Shown here piece after piece: positions 46,401-64,000 of a stretch of 64,000 bases of DNA. This DNA is from Nematostella vectensis. Taxonomy: Eukaryota > Cnidaria > Anthozoa > Actiniaria > Edwardsiidae. The DNA lies in assembly GCF_932526225.1 (NCBI RefSeq), contig NC_064043.1:5571501-5635500 (forward strand), written 5' to 3'. The first letter of the stretch is position 1; every line of letters starts with the position of its first letter. A program made the position numbers and the translations under genes. Under the pieces are notes generated by a model that worked only from the letters and a program-made list of their open reading frames with translations, had not been told where the DNA came from and ran no database searches.

Positions 46401-48150
46401 TGGAATCCTGGTTATTGCCTCCCTATTAATGCGCCGGTACCTCAGGTTCCTTTGTGTTGTACAGTTCGCTAGATAGCGGTGCTGGGGCCGAAATCTTCAG
46501 CCTAAGCCGTAAAGCTTTAGCTGCCATACGGTGTTTCAGCGACTGTCTGGAAGTATGGTCTATTTTTTCTCTCGTTTCATCTGATCTGAGGAGGTTCGAT
46601 CCTCGGGCAATTGGCTCTACTTTTTTTTTCTAATACTTATCAGTACTTTACATGGCTTCACTTTTTCCTTTTATTTCTGTTCTTGGTTATATTCTATGTG
46701 CTAGAGAGGATTTTCTGTGTCTGTGCAGGATTAGATATATATAGGAGAAGACCGCTTTCTAGAAAGACGATTAAGGTGCTCGCGCCTCTTGCGCCCAACC
46801 CAACCCCCTTCGCAGTCATCTTTTCTCCTCGGAAATAAAAAGCGTTTTCCAAATGCGAGCTTTCTGTGGAGAATAGAGAAGGAAATGACGCAGGGGAGGG
46901 GGGGTACTAGTCTCCCGCGTCTTTTAAATCACAAACACAGGGATCCCGAATCTAAATAAAGCCCAGTTCAACAACAAAAAAGCCATTACAGAGTAAGAAT
47001 TGCCTGCGGAAGAGGCTACGCCCAACCCTACGCGGCTGGTTCGTTTATTTAATTTAAAAATCAAATTAATTTTGAAACATTTGGCGCCTCATACCAGCCA
47101 TGATATACTACTTTGGCTAACTTTTATTCGATTACATATCAATATTTGGGTGACCTTCATACCCACTCGGCCGACTTCTTGGAGGCCTGGGTCTAAGGGC
47201 TTTTCAAGATCAGTGAGAAAGATTTGATCAAGCGATCAAGTTTTTCTAACAAATTTTGGCCGCGAGTCTCAAATTGACAGGAATCCAGCATTTTTTACCA
47301 TGTTTTCTGGAGATCCGGGAGCGGGAAAACTTTAGCTCTTCTAAATATGGGCATCAATGACCATATAAGGCAATACATACGAAGGACACTATGTGTGGGG
47401 AATATGTTTGATATAATTCATGCGTACTTACACGTCTTCTTGCGTTCTATTTTAACCATTGACGCATTCTGTGACCCTTGTGCATTTTATATTCTTGATG
47501 TATTACATATTGGCTTTGAATATAAAAAAGGTCTTCTGGTCTTATTCACATGGAAATCAAGTGGATATTGCTACTACATATTATTTGTTTTGGTACCTTT
47601 TGGTAAATAAAAAACATCTTTTCAGATTTGTTTCTTAATATCTGGAAATCCTTTATCAGCTTACCACACAAGCAGACAGCGCGATATTGTTTAATGCTTA
47701 GAAAATGACAGAAAATACAAAAGTTACCAACTTGTTTTCAAATTCTTTTGATAACTGAGATTCCCGGTATGCACGACCAGACGTCTAAATTTAAATCTTA
47801 GTTTGATTTCTGCTCAGTACTGCATATTTGCCGAAGCTAACAGCCCGTCACTGATCAACACCACCCTGACTAGTAAAAAGTTAAGATTCTGTCATAGCAA
47901 TGGACGCGAGCAAAGCCCAAAGGCAACCAAGAGCAAAAAGTTTATCAAGCTATAAAAATAAGTCAACTTGGCATTTAACGAAGGTGTCGATATGTTGCGC
48001 TTATGTTTGTGATTGCGTTTAATCAAAGAGTTGGGTACCCAATTGGTGTTGTGCTGCCTACCAGAATATCTGTCAGCTTCCTGTCTTAGTCTTTACATTT
48101 CCTGCGTGCAAGTTAATTAGTTGCAACTTGAATATCTACTGAAACCTTGG
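37413..48150. other. 10.7-kb stretch without a supportable gene
   Basis: Open frames here are at most about 130 codons, on both strands, and none was recognised or could be joined by splice sites into a family. The left part should contain the RhoGEF promoter and any 5' untranslated exon. Minor items: a CCAAT motif near 39353; GACTCAAAATGGCGCCC on the minus strand near 46104-46120, a YY1-like motif with an ATG that starts a short basic proline-rich frame; a 184-bp duplication at 40263-40616 (separate entry). AT-rich overall. Confidence 0.5.
40263..40616. repeat. 184-bp tandem duplication separated by poly-A
   Basis: ACTTACAAAACTGTTTC through GTGTAAATAAATTT occurs at 40263-40432 and again from 40447, with only one or two differences over ~165 bp. 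The two copies are separated by ACAAAAAAAAAAAAA. The near identity indicates a recent event. The A-run at the junction recalls a retroposed dimer, but there are no other retroposon features. Confidence 0.9.
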
Positions 48151-48227
48151 ATACGGCAATACATTGAGTGTGATATCTTTCAGATTCGCGAGGCAATCTG
48201 AGCAATCGTTGACGATACTCTTGCGCC

Positions 48228-50167
48228 ATGACAAAGATAGTATCAATAGTTCTTACGACAATCCTTCTCCTGTGTGCGCTACAAAAATGCACCTCTACTG
48301 GTAAGAATAATTTTAGGCCCGCCATGCATTTGACGAGTAAACTGTGCTGCACACGCCCAAGGAAATTAGGGCCAAGTACAATTCTTTTAGGGCGCATTAT
48401 GACATTCTTTAAACGCAAAGAGCACAAGCAATCAGAACTCCTTTTGCAGTCTGCTCATTCTTGAAAATGTAAAAATTATATGTCTATACATGTCTACTAG
48501 GACCATTCGGTGGGCCTTGAACCTTTTGATAAACGCAGAGCACGCGTCGCACCATAAACAGGCGCGTACACCCAGGATTGGCTGAAGGGGGGGGGGGGGG
48601 GTGCTCAGTCATAGGAATTATATGGAAAATGCATAGAATTTGAAGATTCCTTAATAAAAAATGACCCACTTTTTGGCCGCCAAGGGGGGTGCGCGCACCC
48701 TGCACCCCCCTGTGTACGCGCCTGATAAAGCTTTTTCAAAGAAGACTATCCTCTTTATATTTGGTGTTATCTGATGCTGTCAAACCCACAGTCATTTATT
48801 GTTCTTAAAAATTGTTATAGACTTTTCAATGATACTTATTATATGTCTGTTGATAACATTATTCTATTCATTGAAATCCTAAAGGTGTTTGGAGAAGCTT
48901 GAGCCGTCGTCCTGTGTGTTTCATGGCGAAAAATGACACGTATGGAGACATATGCCCTACGAAGCATGGTTTTCTGGCAGCCGTAAAGCTGGTGCACCTG
49001 ACTGGCTCGGTTTCGTGTGATTACAGACACAAAAACTACTTCAGCCATTGGGGATGCAATCACCCACTTTACCCGATCAACATCTTTGTGACCAATGAAA
49101 AGAACCAAGTTCTTTTTCCCCGTGTAGGAGTGCAGTAAGTTTCACGTGACAAGGGACTAGGACTAGGAAGCGACAGGCAAATTCCCCCCAGGGAGACTCC
49201 CATAAAAACAGACGGAGGTAATCGTCTGCAAAACAAACACGGCCGTAAGTTATAACACTTTAGATGTGGTCAACAGTAAATTTACTCCTAATATATAGCA
49301 CATTATATTAGTGTGGCGAATTTTCAACCCATGAGATAACACATTTTCTGTTTTCCTGAATTCTGTTATGGTCACCGCCAACATCTGTTTTTGTGACGAC
49401 TTTTGAGAGAAAAATCCCGGGTACGGGCCTGTATATAATGGAAAAAAGAGTATAATACTCTCTTGAAATTATAAGAGTTAGCGTGAGACCCCTAGAAGGT
49501 AAGGGATAGCAGTTGGAAGAATTCTGTACCCTAAAAGATGATAGGACGTCTACTTTTACAGAAATTCCCCCTGGGCAAAATTCAAAGACGATTGATTAAG
49601 GAGAGTTGATTCAAAACATACATTTTGAAGCAATGCAATGTAAGGTGTGTAAGGGTAATGGTAATAGTAATGGTAATAGTAACGAACGGTATCAGTAACG
49701 GTAATGGTAGTGGTAATGGTAATGGTAATGGTAATGGTAATGGTAATGGTAATGGTAATGGTAATGGTAATGGTAATGGTAATGGTAATGGTAATGGTAA
49801 TGGTAATGGTAACGGTAACGGTAACGGTTACGGTAGTGGTAGTGGTAGTGGTAACGGTTACGGTAATGAGTTACGGTAGTGGTACTGGTAGTGGTAATGA
49901 TAATGGTATTAATCCCCCGCTGTTTTACATCAACCCAACTTTTTTTACTCCTTGCAAATATCTCTTTCATGTTGTAGTTATTTACGTTCAGACGATATTG
50001 CACGTTGGTACAGCATGGACGCTTTCGACGCTCGATCCAGCGAGCTGGTCCTACAGTACGGGTTTGACAGGGGATACTACATCGGTCCAAATTCCGTTCT
50101 GCGCGTGTGGTATGGCGAAGATCTGTTTAACGTCTCTGAGGCGGATAACTGGCAAGGTGTGCGCTAG
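48228..50167 (+). CDS. Small secreted protein with cysteine-rich and VWYGED domain, 3 exons
   Basis: Exons 48228-48300, 48885-49134 and 49978-50167; phases 1 and 2 agree; 170 residues. Exon 1 encodes a signal peptide (MTKIVSIVLTTILLLCALQK). Exon 2 encodes a cysteine-containing part with LVHLTGSVSCDY, HWGCNHPLYPINIFVTN and LFPRVG. Exon 3 encodes ELVLQYGFDRGYYIG then LRVWYGEDLFNVSEADN. I recall similar segments at the C-terminus of secreted or matrix proteins of cnidarians and other marine invertebrates, usually followed by a cysteine and a V-Y motif, but I cannot name the family. The frame stops at a TAG eight codons after EADN, while the next frame continues with the expected VCARVYGYF and a TGA at 50189. 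A one-base shift at about 50150 is therefore likely, either real or an assembly error. Function unknown. Confidence 0.7.
48559..48724. mobile_element. MITE family A, full-length copy with empty-site paralogue
   Basis: 166 bp, starting CAGGCGCGTACACCCAGG and ending GTGTACGCGCCTG, with ATAAA on both sides (48554-48558 and 48725-48729). The duplicated locus at about 51500-51530 has the same flanks with a single ATAAA and no element. That confirms the boundaries and the 5-bp target duplication. It lies in intron 1 of the secreted protein gene. Includes a poly-G run and no coding capacity. Confidence 0.85.
49499..49559. repeat. Dispersed ~65-bp repeat, copy 2
   Basis: TAAGGGATAGCAGTTGG through TACCCTAAAAGATG and GTCTACTTTT, matching 4488-4553. 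In intron 2 of the secreted protein gene. Confidence 0.5.
49656..49880. repeat. (GGTAAT)n microsatellite
   Basis: About 35 hexamers, mostly pure GGTAAT between 49710 and 49806, degenerating to GGTAAC and GGTAGT at the ends. Open frames on both strands follow from the six-base period. It lies in intron 2 of the secreted protein gene, about 100 bp before the exon 3 acceptor. Confidence 0.95.
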
Positions 50168-50189
50168 AGTCTACGGCTACTTCATCTGA

Positions 50190-50790
50190 GAGACTAGATT
50201 TAACATATTAACCAAATACAATAAAAATAATAAATAAACAAGTAAGTAAATAAACAAAAAAGAAATAATAAAGCCTTTATTAAATATCTGGCTGGCACAA
50301 TCTCAGTCGAAAACGATACCTAAGATCTCTATAAAAGGAAAAATCGAAAAGTCGAAAAAGCGACTCACTGATACCAGGAGGGGTGCCCACTCATGAGCAT
50401 TGTTAGCATCAGAGTAATTTACAATTCTGTATAAACGTTACCTTTTGGCAGCAGCAGAGAGAAGCAGAGAGAAGCTGGGGCTAGGAGGCTACACAGGTAT
50501 GATTTTACAATGCTTCATAAACTAGGTGAAATCAACTCTAACTCTAGATTGCACAACCCATGAAAGGCGTGGAAAATGGACACCCTATGTGGATTACCCC
50601 CAGTACGTGTTTAGTACTTCAAAGAATGAATTAGGTAGCAGAAAAGCTAAGGTAGAAATCGTGCTACCATTCCTATTTAACGGCCCATACCGTACCAGCG
50701 GTAATAGGGACCTTACGCCCGAAGAACGGCGAAGAACGGCGCGCGAGCTCACGAATTGCTAAAAAAACGGCGTTGTCGTCCGCGACTAGG
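50190..50790. other. Spacer between the duplicated secreted-protein loci
   Basis: No exon recognised. AATAAA-type sequences at about 50220-50280 could serve as the polyadenylation signal of the upstream gene. Similarity to the upstream flank of copy 1 (GTGATATCTTTCAG followed by TTCGCGA) starts at about 50800. Confidence 0.4.
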
Positions 50791-50959
50791 GCGGGGTGAA
50801 TGTGATATCTTTCAGGTTCGCGAAGCAATCGTTGACGATACTCTTGCGCCATGATAAAGATAGTTCCAATAGTTCTTACGACAATCCTTCTCCTGTGTGC
50901 ACTACAAAAATGTGCTTCTAGTGGTAAGATTAATTTCAGGCCCTCCTTCCCTGTGACGA

Positions 50960-51250
50960 GAGTGGACAAGGGATAACATGCAACAAAAACTTTTCGCCAT
51001 ACATTGTATCGTCATCACGTACCCATTCTGACATGTTGCCAAACCGAAATGTAACAAGGAAATAACTCTCCAGATATTTGTCATTCTGGGTTGCATGTTT
51101 CTGAAGCGGATTTAAAAACACGCAAAATGTTGTCGAGTGAAATGATGCGCGGAATGTTGTGTTGCGCGATATGTTACACGGTCAAAATCTTTCTACGATA
51201 CAATGTATCGCGAGATGGTTTTTTTTTTGCATGTTATCCCGTGTCACACC
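50960..51250. mobile_element. MITE with GGGATAACATGCAA arms in the pseudogene intron
   Basis: Left arm 50970-51012 (GGGATAACATGCAACAAAAA ... ATACATTGTATCGT) and right arm 51195-51240 are inverted copies. The corresponding place in intron 1 of copy 1 lacks about 300 bp, so this inserted after the duplication or was lost from copy 1. Exact ends are uncertain; outer sequence GTGACA/GTGTCAC is also partly inverted. Confidence 0.7.
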
Positions 51251-51778
51251 ACCTTAAACTGTGCCGCACACACCCAAGGAAATTAGGGCCCCCGACTTGT
51301 AGGCCAAGCACTTACAAGTATCCAAGTACAATTCTTTTAGGGCGCATTATGGCATTCTTTAAACGCAAAAAAAAAAAAACACAAGAAAGCAGAACTTCTT
51401 TTGCAGTCTGCTTATTTTTGCAAATGTAAGAAAAAGAAATATGTCTCTACATGTCTACTAGGACCATTCTGTGGGCCCAGAGCCTTTTGATAAGCGCAGA
51501 GCACGCGTCGCCTGGTCACATCATAAAGCTTTTTTGAAGAAGACTTAAAAATATATCCTCTTTATATTTGGTGTTTTCTAGGCCCCCCAAAACACAGTTC
51601 TTTATTCTTCTTTGTGTTTTTTTTGTAATTTTCTTTTAAAAAAATACGCTTTTCCATGATATTATTTATAATATGTCTGTTGGTAACAATATTCTATTCA
51701 TTGAAATTCTAAAGGCGTTTGGAAAAGACTGAGCCGTAGACCTGGTGTTTCATGGCGAAAAATAACACGTTTGGAGAC

Positions 51779-51989
51779 GCATTACACATGATTCAGGGTA
51801 TAACCTCAGGTCTAAATCTACATCGTATCAGAGGCCTACTAATACGAGTCGTTTTAACGAGTTCGTTACTGTTAAATATGCTGATTACATTTGATTAATT
51901 GTACTTTATTGTAGTGCTTATTTGTACCTCTGACTCACCTGTAATCCAGTCTATACTGCTAAAGGTTGAATTAAACTTATTATTGAGAT
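51779..51989. repeat. ~211-bp insertion inside pseudogene exon 2
   Basis: Interrupts TTTGGAGAC|ATATGCCC. Copy 1 has the uninterrupted sequence at about 48950. The insert is AT-rich and non-coding, without convincing terminal inverted repeats. Its origin is unknown. Confidence 0.75.
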
Positions 51990-52530
51990 ATATGCCCTAC
52001 GAAGCATGGCTTTCTGGCAGCCGCTAAGTTGGTGCACCTGACTGGCTCGGTTTCGTGTGATTACAGACACAAAAACTACTTCAGCCATTGGGGATGCAAT
52101 CAACCACTTTACCCGATCAACACCTTTGTGACCAATGAAAAGAACCAAGTTCTTTTTCCCCGTGTGGGAGTGCAGTAAGTTTCACGTGACAAGGGACTAG
52201 GACTAGAAAGCAACAGGCAAATTCCCCCAGGGGGACTCCCATAAAAAAGGAGGTAATCGTCTGCAAAGCAAACGCGGCCGTAAGTTATAACACTTTAGAT
52301 GTGGTCAACGGCTTGTGGTCAACGATCAACGGCCTGAATTCTGTCACCGGTCTGGGCGTAGGGTTCAGCGACCGACAACCCATATTGAAATAGTAGTTGA
52401 TTACTCTACGACATACCAAAAACCATCCCCAGTTTTAACGACATGTATCCCCGGGAAAGTCACGACACAGTGATTTTCTCACTATGAATGCCCTTGCCCG
52501 TGTGAGGCACGGTAAGTTGACCACAAAGAA

Positions 52531-52705
52531 CGCCCGTGGTAAGTTAACCACATATAACGCCCGTGGTAAGTAAACCACATATAACGCCCGTGGTAAGTAA
52601 ACCACATATAACGCCCGTGGTAAGTAAACCACATATAACGCCCGTGGTAAGTAAACCACATATACGCCCGTGGTAAGTTAACCACAAAGAACGCCCGTGG
52701 TTATT
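52531..52705. repeat. 27-bp tandem array with internal palindrome
   Basis: About six and a half units of CGCCCGTGGTAAGTAAACCA plus CATATAA, with starts at 52531, 52558, 52585, 52612, 52639, 52665 and 52692, and a degenerate unit before. Each unit contains GTGGT...ACCAC, an inverted repeat around a GTAAGT. Confidence 0.9.
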
Positions 52706-53682
52706 ACAAATGTGGCAGGTATTAAATATGTGGCCTCAATAGTCCCTTGGATTTGCACAAAAAAAGTGAAAAGAAAAACGGTCATAGGGTCATAAAAACG
52801 CTGCTTGCAAGATATTTGAAAAATTTGCAACTTCCTAAGTTCCACCAGACGTAAGCTGCACCCTGACCGTCATGCACCGTGCGCTTCTTCAAAACCTCCC
52901 AAAAATGCATGCATCGCGTGGCGAGACTGCACCGTCCATGTACTGCTTGTAATTCAGTCTTTGGTTGCAAACGAAGAAAAAGACCTAACATACAAACCCA
53001 AACTCTTTTAAGCCGTTTAGAGAAACGAAAGCCATATATTGATATGTGAAAAACTCGGGGGGGGGGGGGGGGGCAGACGTGTGGCCAGGAATTCCTGGGG
53101 GTGTGGGTGGTGGTGATGGGGGGGGGGGGGAATGCCTGGAGAGTGACAAACCTTTACGTGACGAGCTAGTAACAACCCGCATCCTATAAATCTTGTAAAT
53201 AAGGTTTCCAAGCGTAACACACGAATAACCGGTGAGGCGAATCCCTTTAGATGGTAACCTCACGATAACTAAAATTCACGGCATGGCCATAACCTATACT
53301 CAAATTGATCTAGAAGTCGTAGCTTCTATCTGTTCTATAGCTATTATGAAATGATTCGGGTTAATGATTATGGGTTATAGGTTATTTTGGGTTTGAAATA
53401 AATACCATGTGAACGAAACCAGTTTGTGACAAAACAACATTCCTCACCCCACCCCTACCGGCGTTCCTTGAGCACGTTGTTCATTTGAATACAAGCGAGA
53501 GAAACGGACGGCACGACATAAGCGACCAGTCTTTAGTTGGGTCCCGAAAGGCTGTTTAATCGCTCTCCCGGCTGTGAATTAGACTCAGCTTTGCTTATCC
53601 TACCTTTCTTAACCAAGCAGGCATTCTGTTTCTGTGAGAATTTCACAGAAAGACGAGCGTTTTTTAGAAGCAATATCGAGTT
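52706..53682. other. Upstream region of IMPDH
   Basis: No gene recognised. Contains poly-G runs at about 53057-53074 and 53118-53129. The last ~200 bp before 53686 should hold the IMPDH promoter and 5' untranslated region; no TATA box was identified. Confidence 0.4.
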
Positions 53683-53685
53683 ATG

Positions 53686-61780
<8,095 letters not shown>

Positions 61781-61789
61781 ATATGTACC

Positions 61790-62520
61790 CTATCCAAGAA
61801 AACAGTCTGCACGTGAACTCTGATAAGATTACATAGTGATAGAACTACGTAAATATTATGTAAATATATATAATTTTATATTTACTACATATAAAATCCG
61901 CTATCGATTCCTTATATCTTCGCTATTCATTGGTTTTGCTCGAGACACGTGTTAATAAACTCTTGCGTCCAATGGTCAAATGCACTAGACACGTGACTAT
62001 TACTTTGAATTCATTGAAACGTAGCACAAATCACGTGATCTTAGCGCCATCCGTTCATTTATTGCTGTAGAAAATGGCACGTGACCGAAATTTAGAGCTC
62101 TCATTGGCTTTTGAAATACGTTCTGGATCGGCATAGATATTTCCCAACAAAAAAGAACAGAGCAGTCCGGAAGTCATTGATAGTTCCGCGCTTGTGGTAA
62201 CTTATTGTAGCTTTAATTGAGTATAGATAAAAACTTATTTGCTTAAACTACAAAACTTAACAATACCAAACTTTTTTTTTGGCAATGGTTCAGTTGGTCA
62301 TGTTATATTTACAAATATGTAACAATAATGAGGTTCTTTTAAGGACTTGTAAAATATTTATGACTCTAGGCTGCATATTATGATATCATACAGCAATATT
62401 AAATCATGATTAAAAATCAGTATTGGAATTGTGATATTTTATGACTTGTGTTCCATGTTATTCAAAATAACGTGCATATACCCCCAGGAAAAAAAAAAGA
62501 TTCCAAACTTGGTGAAGAGT
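61790..62520. other. IMPDH 3' flank
   Basis: No gene recognised. AATAAA at 61954-61959, 174 bp after the IMPDH stop, is a candidate polyadenylation signal. Four sites of the type CACGTG or TCACGTGA lie between 61940 and 62095, partly resembling the MITE ends seen at 23072. Confidence 0.4.
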
Positions 62521-62526
62521 TGGGAC

Positions 62527-62800
62527 TTTATTCAGACACCTAAAATCGTATATATACTTGCCAATTACAATCACAAGATACCGTTGTACATGTAAAATCT
62601 TTCAAATTTGCCAGAACCATACATGTATTTATAAGCTAACATAAGCTGATTTTTAATGTCATCGAATGTGTTGGCGATCAGACGAGCCAGCGACCTCTCC
62701 CACATTCCATAAATAGGACTTCGTCTCTTGAAATATCCTTGTATGTTTTTCATGCAATCTTTGGTAGGGAATTATTCATTGTCCAAATCCTGAAAAAAGA
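62527..62800 (-). other. Possible 3' end of a minus-strand gene
   Basis: On the minus strand a T-rich tract ending TTTTTTCAG (about 62793-62801) is followed by GATTTGGACAATGAATAA, a possible terminal exon. A further frame at 62753-62571 (starts MKNIQGYFKRRSPIYGMW, 60 residues) ends 39 bp before AATAAA on the minus strand (62532-62527). I recognise no family. Either the first stop is real and the rest is untranslated, or a different acceptor leads into the longer frame. Confidence 0.3.
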
Positions 62801-62904
62801 CAATCTTGTCGTGAGACAAGGAAAAGATTGTTGATATCAAACTAGAGAGGAACCCGGGCGATACGATAGATTTTTGTTCCAATGTTGTGGAGATACTCGC
62901 AGTC

Positions 62905-64000
62905 ACTGTCACTGTTCAACCCAACGGCATGTAGCACGCTGTTCAACCCAACGGCATGTAGCACACTGTTCAACCCAACGGCATGTAGCACACTGTTCAA
63001 CCCAACGACATGTAGCACGCTGTTCAACCCAACGGCATGTAGCACACAGTTCAACCCAACGGCATGTAACACACAGTTCAACCCAACGGCATGTAGCACA
63101 CTGTTCAACCCAACGGCGTGTAGCACACTGTTCAACCCAACGGCATGTAGCACACTGTTCAACCCAACGGCATGTAGCACGCTGTTCAACCCAACGGCAT
63201 GTAGCACGCTGTTCAACCCAACGGCATGTAGCACACAGTTCAACCCAACGGCATGTAACACACAGTTCAACCCAACGGCATGTAGCACACTGTTCAACCC
63301 AACGGCATGTAGCACGCTGTTCAACCCAACGGCATGTAGCACACTGTTCAACCCAACGGCATGTAGCACGCTGTTCAACCCAACGGCATGTAGCACACTG
63401 TTCAACCCAACGGCATGTAGCACACTGTTCAACCCAACGGCATGTAACACACTGTTCAACCCAACGGCATGTAGCACACTGTTCAACCCAACGGCATGTA
63501 GCACACTGTTCAACCCAACGGCATGTAGCACACTGTTCAACCCAACGGCATGTAGCACACTGTTCAACCCAACGGCATGTAGCACACTGTTCAACCCAAC
63601 GGCATGTAGCACACAGTTCAACCCAACGGCATGTAGCACACAGTTCAACCCAACGGCATGTAGCACACTGTTCAACCCAACGGCATGTAGCACACTGTTC
63701 AACCCAACGGCATGTAGCACACTGTTCAACCCAACGGCATGTAGCACGCTGTTCAACCCAACGGCATGTAGCACGCTGTTCAACCCAACGGCATGTAGCA
63801 CACTGTTCAACCCAACGGCATGTAGCACACTGTTCAACCCAACGGCATGTAACACACTGTTCAACCCAACGGCATGTAGCACACTGTTCAACCCAACGGC
63901 ATGTAGCACACTGTTCAACCCAACGGCATGTAGCACACTGTTCAACCCAACGGCATGTAGCACACTGTTCAACCCAACGGCATGTAGCACACTGTTCAAC
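62905..64000. repeat. 27-bp satellite array running off the window (~40 units)
   Basis: About 40 units of CACTGTTCAACCCAACGGCA plus TGTAGCA, highly homogeneous, continuing to the last base. On the minus strand a 385-codon frame (9-residue unit NSVLHAVGL) is open from the window edge to a stop at 62842. Observed unit differences are few: AGC/AGT, CTA/TTA and CAT/CAC (silent in that frame), serine to cysteine in six units, and one alanine to valine. Confidence 0.95.

Larger units (their letters stand above)
50851..52174 (+). pseudogene. Broken tandem duplicate of the secreted protein gene
   Basis: Exon 1 (50851-50923) is intact and encodes MIKIVPIVLTTILLLCALQK with the same donor. Exon 2 (51715-52174) is broken twice relative to copy 1: one base is missing in CCTGGTGTTTC (copy 1 has CCTGTGTGTTTC), which shifts the frame to an early TGA, and about 211 bp is inserted at 51779-51989. 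The rest of exon 2, including its GTAAGT donor, is well conserved. No exon 3 is found before IMPDH. Flanks and intron also align with copy 1, so this is a segmental duplicate of about 48150-49270. Non-functional as read. Confidence 0.85.

Noticed and set aside
46580-46620. GGTTCGATCC as a tRNA B box
   Set aside because: No matching A box at tRNA distance, and the T-arm stem does not pair.
47290-47345. Walker A-like GDPGAGK sequence
   Set aside because: Frame closes immediately after the motif and no ATPase sequence follows in any frame; chance match.
49625-50189. Frames reading poly-GN or poly-VM across the GGTAAT repeat
   Set aside because: Low-complexity by-product of the hexamer repeat; only the part from 49978 is a real exon, in one frame.

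Overview
The window is animal nuclear DNA. It has small exons joined by GT-AG introns that keep phase, AT-rich introns, many short non-autonomous DNA transposons and large minisatellites. Gene content and intron density, plus a small secreted protein with a C-terminal VWYGED motif of a kind I associate with cnidarians and other marine invertebrates, suggest a cnidarian, probably a sea anemone. The species call is inference. No bacterial, viral or CRISPR feature was seen.

Layout from left to right. (1) 1.5-2.4 kb, + strand: the last two coding exons of a Kish-B (TMEM167B) gene, just downstream of a 1.1 kb inverted-repeat element. (2) 7.1-9.6 kb, - strand: an intronless RBM15/Spenito gene with three RRMs and a SPOC domain. 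(3) 10.9-17.5 kb, + strand: a complete 14-exon ZNF277 gene, head to head with RBM15, carrying a 1.5 kb 60-bp minisatellite in intron 3. (4) 18.8-37.4 kb, - strand: a 24-exon Rho guanine-nucleotide exchange factor of the PLEKHG5/6 type with coiled coil, DH and PH domains and a possible second first exon at 33.7 kb. Its introns hold most of the minisatellites and several MITEs. (5) 37.4-48.2 kb: no gene that I can support. (6) 48.2-52.2 kb, + strand: a three-exon secreted protein gene with a shifted C-terminal end, followed by a broken tandem duplicate. (7) 53.7-61.8 kb, + strand: a complete 15-exon IMP dehydrogenase gene, with an inverted copy of its own first exon in intron 3 and a GC-AG intron. 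(8) 62.5-64.0 kb: a possible 3' end of a minus-strand gene, then a 27-bp satellite running off the window.

Exon models were built by hand from homology and splice sites. Codon phase agrees at every junction: ZNF277 gives 427 codons, the RhoGEF 1210 and IMPDH 513, each plus stop. The genes are unrelated housekeeping or signalling genes (Golgi trafficking, m6A/RNA processing, zinc finger, Rho signalling, purine synthesis) and do not form a pathway. The most unusual content is structural: paralogous empty sites that date transposon insertions, a MITE group with 5-bp target duplications, repeat arrays built out of or next to splice sites, and the inverted IMPDH exon 1.
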